DNA from: Batillaria attramentaria | Taxonomy: Eukaryota; Mollusca; Gastropoda; Batillariidae | Assembly (NCBI GenBank): GCA_018292915.2 | Contig: JACVVK020000530.1 | Coordinates: 273,501-337,500, forward strand | DNA length: 64,000 nucleotides | Reading direction: 5' to 3' | Shown: piece after piece, positions 50,120 through 64,000 of the stretch | Layout: every line of letters starts with the position of its first letter | Position numbering within the stretch: the first letter of the stretch is position 1 | The notes under the pieces: generated by a model | What the model was told of the DNA's origin: nothing | The model's database searches: none | What the model saw: the letters and a program-made list of their open reading frames with translations, nothing else | Translations under genes and position numbers: made by a program

Positions 50120-50330
50120 GGAACACGACAGAGTATTTACGTCATGTGGTATTCACTACGCCAGAGTATTTACGTCTTGTGATATTCACAACGACAGAGT
50201 TTTTACGTCATGCGATATTCACTACGACAGAGTATTTACGTCATGTGATATTCACTACGACAGAGTATTTACGCCATGTGATATTCACTACGACAGAGTA
50301 TTTACGTCATGTGATATTCACTACAGACAG
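50120..50330. repeat. 33-bp tandem repeat, about six units
   Basis: Unit GACAGAGTATTTACGTCATG then TGATATTCACTAC. Each unit holds a TACGTCA half-CRE-like core. Confidence 0.8.
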
Positions 50331-51149
50331 GTTTTAATACAATCTTGCTAAAGGAATTTTTTTTTTTTTTTAACGTCATTGTACCTAAACACTCCACAGC
50401 CGGCTAATGTCTGACTTAATTTTTAAAATGTGATAAATCGTTTGAAGAACAGCAACAACAATGAAAACACACAAAACAACAAAAAGAACTATAACAACAA
50501 CAACTGCAGCAACAACAACAAAAGTAGCAGATACCTCCATACCGACGTCCTATCACATACTGTATGATTCACAGAACATTGCAAATTATGGAATCTGGTA
50601 GAAGGGACAGTACCCACTCATTTGGAGTGTGACTGTTTGAGGTTATCTCCCTTCTGTGCAGAATGCCAAACACATTACGATGTGGTCGGTGTGAACCATT
50701 ATTTTAATTCTCTCCCTTTAGCCGCTAACGGCGCATGAACTGATTTGGATTACAGTGTATCTGGATAGACTGGCATGCTCTACGAGGCAGCCAATTTTAC
50801 CATCGACTTTCAGTTTACGAAAGAAACGACCGAACTCTCAGACGGACGCGAACTGAGGTTACAGACCACAGATGAAAATTTGGAGGAAAACGCGATATAT
50901 TCCTCTTACACATAACCTTGCACATGACACAGGAAAGCCACAATATTCTATATCCGGTCATTGAACGTGTCCTAGTTTATTTGCACGATCCAAGCACACT
51001 TTATCTAGTACATACATTCCAACACATATCCACTGCCGTTCCATTGTTTATGACATATCCTTTATGTTTGCGTGCGTTTCGCGTTAGAGCTAAGCGCAAT
51101 CATGTCTTTGTTTACACTCCCGTTGATATTGCCTTGTTCCTTGACTAGA
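50331..51149. other. No gene seen; probable LINE-derived 3' region at right
   Basis: (CAA)n at 50450-50525. The frame 50918-51148 ends just before the LINE a terminus and may belong to it. Confidence 0.4.
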
Positions 51150-51285
51150 TTGTAGGAGTAGATTGTAGTTCAACAGAATGTAGTTTACCAAGTACTGGTG
51201 TAGCAGGACAGTTTGTAAGATAGGCCTCGTTGCCTAACAACTTTGTCCTGAAATAAACGTGTCATCATCATCATCATCATCATCA
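51150..51285 (+). mobile_element. LINE 3' end (family a) with (ATC)n tail
   Basis: The hairpin AGCAGGACAGTTTG ... TTTGTCCTGAAATAAACG is followed by (TCA)n. This is the same terminus as at 12.5-13.1 kb. Confidence 0.65.
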
Positions 51286-51448
51286 TCTCTCTCTCTCTCT
51301 CTCTGGTTTCCGTCGTGTTTCGGCAGTTGTTTTGTTTTTCCCCAGAGTTGTCTCCAGTTTCTGACCTGATGCCCCTGCAGGAGACTGACGTCTGCGCCGA
51401 AACGTTTGTCTATCCCGTCTATAGTAATCCACGCGGGTTACACCTCTC

Positions 51449-51479
<31 letters not shown>

Positions 51480-51548
51480 TCAATCGCTTGAGTCCCACAC
51501 TGCGCTATCGCGGCACCGACAACCTAATTAGCATCCCCCACGTACAGA

Positions 51549-51628
51549 ACTCGAGGGTACCAGAAGGTACTATCGATACAGACAGAAAGGATAGAGATGG
51601 CACGTTCTGCCAAGGAACCCTCGATAAT
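51549..51628. repeat. Small inverted repeat upstream of gene B, copy 1
   Basis: CTCGAGGGTACC ... GGAACCCTCGA forms a loose palindrome around AGAAGGTACTATCGATACAG and ACAGAAAGGATAGA. Related sequence at 58847-58930. Confidence 0.5.
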
Positions 51629-51676
51629 AGTACTACGCCAAATGTCACAGTTCGAAACACGTCATGTTGATGGCAA

Positions 51677-51696
51677 TGACGTCATGTAGAAAGTGA
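51677..51696 (+). promoter_or_regulatory. Upstream motif of gene B shared with gene C
   Basis: TGACGTCATGTAGAAAGTGA, 211 bp before the gene B start codon. It includes the palindrome TGACGTCA (CREB/ATF site consensus). About 17 of 20 bases match the motif upstream of gene C. A promoter role is inference. Confidence 0.4.
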
Positions 51697-51906
51697 TGTA
51701 CGTACCTTTGGAACTGACACTGGATTGACGTAAGGGATCGACAGTGCACACGGAGTGACACACATCTAGTGCCAGATGACGCTTCCGCACAAACAAAACA
51801 GAATACAAGTGCAGGGAAATAAGTAAGACTCTGGGGCCAGCTAACAAGTAAGCTTACTGATGAAACCGAAAACTTGAATGCCACGATAACTCCGGCTTGA
51901 GCGGTG

Positions 51907-51973
51907 ATGGGATGGAAGACGCTATCCTGTGCATCCATCGGGCTATGGCTGCTGGTCGGTTTGGTTTCAGCAG
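51907..51973 (+). CDS. Gene B exon 1: signal peptide
   Basis: It encodes MGWKTLSCASIGLWLLVGLV then SA, with donor TCAGCAG|GTAATC, phase 1. Hydrophobic core and small residues at the end fit signal peptidase cleavage after Ala22 or Ala23. The donor is followed at once by a (CT)n tract, as in gene C. Confidence 0.65.
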
Positions 51974-51974
51974 G

Positions 51975-52012
<38 letters not shown>

Positions 52013-55000
52013 GGGAAACGGGGTGGCCGTGGTAGAGTGTTGGGCTTCTCATGCTCGGGCCGTGAGTTCTTCTTCTTCTTCTTCTGCTAGGCTAAATGGA
52101 AAGTCCAGTCTCGGTGACGAACTCCGCTGTCCGCCGCAGCGACGCTGTCGGTCCCCAAAGCTTCTCTTGTAGATCCGCCTCACTGGGCCACAGCTGGCGT
52201 CGCCGTCGTCAGTATCTCGGCTTGTGCCAAAAATATATGTGCTGGCTTTTTCATCGTTGCCCCGTCTTTGATATCACCCGTATGTGGTGGAAAAGAACGT
52301 TAAACTCCCAAACACCCACCCATCCACCCACCCTGTCTCTCAGTCTTAGCCGCGAAATAGTCTTTGATACTTGCGCGGCGCTAAGCACTAAATAACTGAC
52401 GAAATAACTCTCTCAGTCTGTCCCTGAGTGGGTGAGCCTCGGCTGTAGGGCATCAGATTCCCCATTAGGCTCATAGCACACCCACTCTGGGTAGGAGCCG
52501 AACTAGGTAGGAAAAATCCCGCTTGCCTCGGCTGGGCCTCGAACTGAACCCGGGGTCTCCCGGTCCGTGGTCCGGAGTGCGAACCCCTACACTACACCTG
52601 GGCCCGGTTGGATTTCTGTTGCTTGTTTGTTTTGTTTTGTGAAACATTTTTAAAGTGATTGTTTTGAATTTGACAGTTTGAGATATTGACAGTTTGAGAT
52701 ATTGACAGTCTGAGATATTGACAGTTTGAAATATTGACAGTTTCTCATAATTATAATGTGAACAGAGGTGTATCCGTTCTTTTGTCTTTCTATGGCCAAT
52801 TCGACTTTTGCCAGCTGGGCAAAACGCCACGGGAGGTGGCGTGGTTTCAAACAGTACGGACGGAAACACCACCAAGATTCTCACTAGCACAACGCCAGAA
52901 CTCAAGAAAAGCCCACAACCTAGCACCCCCACAACAGTGACTACAGTGCGCCCGGCGACACAGGGCAAGACGCGGCCAGCGGTGAGGAAAGCCAAGGGAG
53001 AGGACATACCGCAGACAAGAAGCCCACTAGTGCAAGTCCTCGTTTTGGGTGGTGTACTCGCAGGCCTGGGTATGCTCGCTACTCTGGCGAACAGGCTGCG
53101 AAGCAGGGAAACAGGTGAGCATGTGGGCAAGCATTGTGGGTCGTGAAAAAACCAACCACCCCTCCAACCAGCCAGCCAGCCAGGGCAGCCAGTCAGCCAA
53201 ACAAAACAAAAAAACCAAACCAACCAAGAAATATAAAAAAGCAAGCAGCTAACCTAACCGACCATCCAACAAATGCACAAATCAACCGGCCAACCAAGAA
53301 ATGTACAAAGCAAGCAGCCAACCAGGCAGCCAATGCACAAAGCAATCAGCCAACCAACCAACCAAACCGCCAACCTATCAGCCAGCTAGCCAACCAACCA
53401 ACAAATGCACAAACCAAGCAAGCAACCAAAAATTGCACAAAGCAAGCAGCCAACCAAGCAACCAATACACAAAGCAATCAGCCAATCAACCAACCAACCA
53501 ACCAGCCAGCCAGCCTATCAGCCAGCCAACCAACCAACCAACAAATAAACAAAGCAAGCAGCCAACCAACCAATACACACAGCAGGCGGCAATCCAACCA
53601 ACCAATACACAAATGCACAACGCAAACAGACAACCAATCAGCCAGCCAACCAACCAACCAACCAACCAACAAATGCACGAAGCAAGCAGCCAACCAACCA
53701 ATACACAAAGCAAGCTGCCAACCAACCAACCAGCCAACAAACAGTGGATTCGAACCGGACACGTCAGGATCAGAGGCGGACGCCTTACAACTGGGCCAAA
53801 GCCCCTTGGGTTCTGCGGCATTTAGATTGCCTTGATGATGATCATGAAGACGACGACGACGACGACGACGACGACGATGATGATGATGATGTATTTTCGC
53901 TGTGGGATAGGGGTGAACGATGCTGATGATGTTGACGACGACAACAACTATCATGATGATGATCATGAAGTGATGATGATGATAATGACGACGACGACGA
54001 CGACGACGATGATGATGATGATGATGATGAAAACGAAAATGAGGACAATTTCGCCTTGTGCGTATGAGAGGAGAGGGTGTTGTTGGGGGTCAGGTTTGCG
54101 TAGTGTGAGAGTTCACCTTAAATTTGGCCATTTGCAGATACCGCAGCTGCCCTGCAAGGACCGGTCTACTACAGACCCGAGAAGGAACAGGACGAAGACT
54201 CGGTGGAAGCTGAGGACACAAGACTCCCGCCAGGTCTCACTCCTCTTCTTCTTGTCTTCTCCACTGTGTCAGGCCAGCAGGGCCCGTATGTAGAACTCGA
54301 GGTTAAGTTTAGCCCACGGCTACAGGCGTAACTCAGACTAGGACAAAAGAAACCCTAAAACAAAATTAAATAAGAAAAGGAAGCGTAGAAAGAAAGACAA
54401 AAAATCCTTCTATAACGGCATAGGCACCTTGATGGAATGGACCCGCTTTCTGATTTAAAACAAACAAACAACAACAACAAAACAGAAAATTTAACCCTAG
54501 AGCTAGTTCAGTTTGAGGTTAGACTCGAACCCGGGGCTCCCTAAACTCCCTAACCCCGACTTTTACATGCGGGCCCAGGCTGGCTTTTTGTTGCCCCCAT
54601 TTCTGGCCAAAACAAAGTACATTCCGCGAAACGAGAACCATGTCCGATACCTTCTTTTGTCAGAAATGCGCGGGTTTGGGGTTCTCCATCCGAAACCAAA
54701 GAGTGGGTTGCGTTGGGTGGCTGTTTGAGGAGTTTAACGTCCTTTTCCCCCCTCCGCGTATGGGCAAAATATCGAAGACGGCACAACGAGAAAAAAGACC
54801 AGTACAAATATTTAATAATAATTATAATAATAATATGGACATTAAGGGGCGCCCCCTCCCCCCCCCCCTTCCCCCACCGCAGGAGCTCAGGGCGCGTTAC
54901 AATCAAAACACACACACGCACGCACACACACACACACACACACACACAGTCCAACGCTCTGCGAAAAACCGGCATTTCAACTGACAGGGGGGAAAAATAA

Positions 55001-55536
55001 TAATATAATAATAATAATCGATCGGCTAGCGTGATATTCTTAGACTGCTGACGCGACTTAGCTGCCTCCTTAGAACTCTCTGAAAAAAATCAAGGAAACT
55101 AGAGAAACCTGGATAGTTCAGCAGCATCATTCTAGGGGAGCATGATTCGTAAAGTTCGTCATCCGTTCCGTTAGGCTCATGACAAACGGGAGATAATGCC
55201 AGTCCTTTTGCCTGCCAGATTTGACCTTCGTCTGCGTGCGTGCGTGCGTGCGTGCGTGATCTTCACTTCATTTCCTGTTGTTTTTTTCCCCTCTCCATAT
55301 CCATTGTGGATCTAGCAACGGCAAAACTCAGAACTTGACTATTTCTTTTATCTTTTTTCCCCAATGTTGTTATTGTTGTAAATCGTCATTTCCCTTCTAT
55401 ATCCCCCACAGCGACGGGCACTGCGATTAGTGCTGAGAGCAGTGGCGCAGACTTTGGAACCGAGGAATTGGCGGGGCTAACAGAAATCTCGGACAGTTCA
55501 GCAGCAGTCGGCACGACCACCACCGGGAAACAGTGA
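51907..55536 (+). CDS. Gene B: small type I transmembrane mucin-like protein, 195 aa
   Basis: Spliced model: 51907-51973, 52815-53114, 54138-54233, 55412-55536. It totals 588 nt (196 codons with TGA), all three introns phase 1 and GT-AG. Residues 1-22 are a signal peptide (SIGLWLLVGLVSA core). Residues 23-93 are a Thr/Ser/Pro/Lys-rich stalk with three N-glycosylation sequons (N26, N35, N40), likely also O-glycosylated. Residues 94-114 form one transmembrane helix (LVQVLVLGGVLAGLGMLATL) followed by basic NRLRSR. Residues 123-195 are an acidic tail with a YYRP motif near 133 and a Ser/Thr/Gly-rich C-terminus. This gives a plasma-membrane type I orientation with a short sialomucin-like ectodomain and no Ig or other fold. 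Gene C downstream has the same plan plus an Ig domain, so B may have lost an Ig exon, or one was missed. Ligand and pathway are unknown. Confidence 0.68.
51976..52008. repeat. (CT)n tract at the start of gene B intron 1
   Basis: It begins 3 nt after the donor GT. Confidence 0.9.
52015..52330 (+). mobile_element. SINE family A split by foreign sequence, in gene B intron 1
   Basis: The head (GGTGGCCGTGGTAGAGTGTT through GGGCCGTGAGTT) and body (ATATGTGCTGGCTTTTTCAT onward) are separated by about 160 bp starting with (CTT)n. The inserted part has no obvious terminal repeats. Confidence 0.65.
52429..52605 (-). mobile_element. SINE family C head region in gene B intron 1
   Basis: The minus strand carries the tRNA-like head (GTAGTGTAGGGGTTCGCACT, GTTCAGTTCGAGGC) and adjoining AATGGGGAATCTGATG. 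It shares GGGTAGGAGCCGA and GGAAAAATCCCGCTTGCCTC with 60655-60710. Confidence 0.6.
52670..52745. repeat. 16-bp tandem repeat in gene B intron 1
   Basis: About five units of GACAGTTTGAGATATT, ending 70 bp before exon 2. Confidence 0.7.
52815..53114 (+). CDS. Gene B exon 2: glycosylated stalk and transmembrane helix
   Basis: Acceptor CTTTTGCCAG and donor GAAACAG|GTGAGC (near consensus). The 300-nt phase 1-1 exon carries the three NxT/S sequons, a Thr/Pro/Lys stalk and the transmembrane segment followed by RLRSR, a normal stop-transfer signal. A 16-bp tandem repeat occupies the intron just upstream. Confidence 0.75.
53150..53745 (+). repeat. (CCAA)n-type low-complexity block in gene B intron 2
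   Basis: CCAACCAACC blocks mixed with AAGCAAGCAGCC and ATGCACAAA. Long frames on both strands result from the repeat. (GAC/GAT)n tracts follow at 53850-54030. Confidence 0.8.
54138..54233 (+). CDS. Gene B exon 3: cytoplasmic tail
   Basis: Acceptor GGCCATTTGCAG and donor GCCAG|GTCTCA (weaker). The 96-nt phase 1-1 exon encodes an acidic segment with PVYYRPEKEQDEDSVEAED. The tyrosine pair is a possible phosphorylation site, but no ITAM or ITIM consensus is present. A GGGCCCG-ended MITE begins 46 bp after the donor. Confidence 0.65.
54280..54577. mobile_element. Palindromic MITE, GGGCCCG-ended family, copy 4, in gene B intron 3
   Basis: GGGCCCGTATGTAGAACTCG to TTTTACATGCGGGCCC. It begins 46 bp after the exon 3 donor. 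Confidence 0.65.
54700..54822 (-). mobile_element. SINE family A body fragment in gene B intron 3
   Basis: GAGTTTAACGTCCTTTTCCC through AGTACAAATATTTAAT. The head is lost at an (AAT)n tract. Confidence 0.55.
55101..55194 (+). repeat. Partial duplicate of gene B terminal exon and 3' flank
   Basis: It matches 55481-55604 (AGCATGATTCGTAAAGTTCG, TCATCCGTTCCG, TCATGACAAACGGGAGA). It lacks 30 bp that in the other copy hold the last codons and the stop. Confidence 0.7.
55412..55536 (+). CDS. Gene B exon 4: C-terminus and stop
   Basis: Acceptor TATCCCCCACAG. Phase 1 entry, 40 codons (ATGTAISAESSGADFGTEEL onward) ending TGA at 55534-55536. A possible poly(A) signal lies in an AATAAA-rich run near 55698. 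The end of this exon and the following about 70 bp are duplicated 410 bp upstream (55101-55194). Confidence 0.65.
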
Positions 55537-55987
55537 TCATGCTAGGGGAGCATGATTCGTAAAGTTCGTCATCCGTTCCGCTCGGCTCATGACAAACGGG
55601 AGACTTTTTTATGTTTGAACAAAAGTTGAAAACAGCTCAAAAGAAGCTCCCCCCCCCCCCCCCACCCCTTCCACAACCCTCCCCCCCCCCCAAAAAAAAT
55701 AAATAAATAAATAAAAAAAGGAAAAAAAAGGCAAAGGCATGTGTTTCACCCGAGAAACACTGGAAAAGAAAACCGTGTTCGTTGTTTATTTGGAATTAAA
55801 ACACTCCTGTTTGGTATGAGCCTTTGAGAGCGAGTAAACAAAGAGACAGTGTGAATATTTTTACATTCTTTAAATGCTTTGCGTCGTCAGCGAAGACAGT
55901 GTGAAGTAGACTGTATGCAAGAATTGGACAATTCTTTTAAACAAACAAACAAAAAAAGAGAAAAGTAAACCAAAAAAGAAAAGAAAA

Positions 55988-56477
<490 letters not shown>

Positions 56478-56547
56478 ACATCATTTTACGGTGTTTACAT
56501 TTTGGTTCTGTGTTTATCCATTTTATGAATATAATTATGTGAACTTA

Positions 56548-57247
56548 AGGTACGTTTCCTTTGGCGCGGTGCGACGGCGGAGCGACGGCGACGGCGGCAG
56601 CGGCGGCGGAAAAAAGCAGAAATCGCCGGGCGCGCATGTCTCCTTTCCCGCGACGCGCATTTTTATCGGCCTTGGAGAGATGGCGCTAGTCCACTCTAAG
56701 CTAGCTGTAGCTCACGCTGTTTAAGTGCAGAATTTAATCGCTATACTTATCCTTTAGAAAAAAAAATCAAAGAAATCGAAGCCGAGACGAAGGCATCGCT
56801 TCTGGGTGCACACCATTTTGAAGCTGCGGTTCAGCTGAACAAAGCGCTTTCCACAACCTCATTCGCCGGTGAACTGTGACAAGCCGATGGCGACAAGTTC
56901 AAGGAGTATTTCCGACTCACCAGAGAACAGTTTGGTCAGGTTGCCTTTCTGGGTTTGTTTTGTTTTGTTTTTTTTGACATGCAACCAGTGCCAGTGATCA
57001 GGCAGTGCAAACCACGTGTCTGGAAATTTGGCGCGAAGGAGGCCACGCCTACGATCCGCCGCGAATCCGCAGGTTTTTCGCTCCTTGGAGCGGTAAAAAA
57101 ATTCGCGCCGCCGTCGCTGCCGCCGCCGCTCGCCGCGCCGCGTACAAGGATACACTCCTTCTATTTTCTCTGTTCCCGATTTTTGCCGCCGCCGCCGCCG
57201 CCGCCGCAGTCGTTCCGCCGACGCGCCGCGCCAAAGGAAACGTACCT
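56548..57247. mobile_element. Decayed PIF/Harbinger DNA transposon with intact TIRs
   Basis: Ends are inverted repeats of AGGTACGTTTCCTTTGGCGC, followed inside by CGG/CCG-rich sequence. The element is flanked by TTA on both sides (56545-56547 and 57248-57250), the 3-bp target duplication of PIF/Harbinger. Inside, 56880-56935 (+) encodes DGDKFKEYFRLTREQFGQ, which fits the N-terminal region of Harbinger transposases, with a stop just upstream. No DDE domain is left, so it is non-autonomous. It lies between genes B and C. Confidence 0.75.
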
Positions 57248-57370
57248 TTATTTTCTCTGGGTATAAGCAGGGCAATCTTTGTGCATAGCAATGAAAATGC
57301 ATTTTATACACGATACTGAAATTGAAAATGTGGAAGTTTGGGCACAATAAAATGTGTGCATTGCAAAAAA

Positions 57371-57371
<1 letters not shown>

Positions 57372-57452
<81 letters not shown>

Positions 57453-57467
57453 TGTGTGTGTGTGTGT

Positions 57468-57513
<46 letters not shown>
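57372..57513. repeat. (GT)n microsatellite upstream of gene C
   Basis: GT with a GCGT block at 57434-57452. It ends 265 bp before the gene C start codon. Confidence 0.9.
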
Positions 57514-57514
<1 letters not shown>

Positions 57515-57624
57515 CGGTAGTCACTTGAGCTCAGTGACCACTCCTTACAAACAGTTCGTGCAATGGCAAGCGTGTTCTCAAAAGTGTTACATTAGTTTTG
57601 AAGTTCTAGCTTGTTTGTTGCAAA

Positions 57625-57660
57625 TGCGTCATGTAGAAACTGACGCACAAAATGACGTCA
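57625..57660 (+). promoter_or_regulatory. Upstream motif of gene C shared with gene B, with CRE-like site
   Basis: TGCGTCATGTAGAAACTGA at 57625-57643 is followed by TGACGTCA at 57653-57660, 118-135 bp before the gene C start codon. No TATA box is evident between it and the ATG. Confidence 0.4.
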
Positions 57661-57777
57661 TAGAACGGGACTGCAGTCACATTTCCGGAACCTTACTTCG
57701 TACTTCTTAGACCGGGGCATTTCAGCAGAGAGAGACGTGGATAGGCTAACTTCATTCGGTGTGGTGTATCTGAGGGG

Positions 57778-63863
<6,086 letters not shown>

Positions 63864-64000
63864 AGTGTGCGAGTGTGTTACTTCAAGCCAAACTACACCT
63901 GTATAATCTGACATGACACACGTGCTGGATGGTGACTACAGTACCTACCACGGCCCTGCTGGCAAGCCCCATCCGCCCATCGGCTCAGTTGTATTATTAT

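Noticed and set aside
53134..53835. Frame rich in NQPTNQPA, 233 codons, and its antisense WLVGWLVGW
   Set aside because: Product of the CCAA-type repeat in gene B intron 2; the gene B donor at 53114 precedes it.

Overview
The window is nuclear DNA from an intron-rich animal, most likely a gastropod mollusc. That taxon is an inference: it rests on GT-AG introns with matching phases, abundant tRNA-headed SINEs, LINE 3' ends with microsatellite tails, MITEs, and (CA)n/(CT)n tracts up to about 490 bp. No rRNA, genuine tRNA, CRISPR or prokaryotic gene is visible. Most long open frames are artefacts of dinucleotide or other simple repeats.

Three gene models can be supported, each by splice sites whose reading phases agree from exon to exon. 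(1) Gene A, minus strand, 5560 down to 620: the first five coding exons (189 codons) of an unrecognised, probably disordered and then helical protein, continuing off the left edge. (2) Gene B, plus strand, 51907-55536: four exons, 195 aa. It encodes a signal peptide, a Thr/Pro-rich N-glycosylated stalk, one transmembrane helix and an acidic tail, with no folded ectodomain. (3) Gene C, plus strand, 57778-63863: five exons, 248 aa. It encodes a signal peptide, one Ig-like domain split by a phase-0 intron, an Asp/Lys-rich stalk, a transmembrane helix and a Gly/Pro/Ala then acidic tail. B and C are head-to-tail and share phase-1 architecture, a (CT)n tract just after the signal-exon donor, and an upstream motif containing or adjoining TGACGTCA. 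They look like a small tandem cluster of cell-surface receptor-like genes and are the most interesting content here.

Layout: 0.6-5.6 kb gene A; 5.6-51.6 kb a gene-poor repeat field; 51.6-63.9 kb genes B and C. The repeat field holds at least four SINE families, four LINE 3'-end families, a solo LTR with target duplication, several MITE families, and tandem arrays at 14.9-16.1, 24.5-25.1, 33.6-34.2 and 48.4-49.1 kb. A decayed PIF/Harbinger element with intact TIRs and TTA target duplication lies between genes B and C. Two predicted acceptors (genes A and C) sit directly behind the microsatellite tail of a sense-oriented retroelement. All functional statements are inference from sequence; no searches were run.
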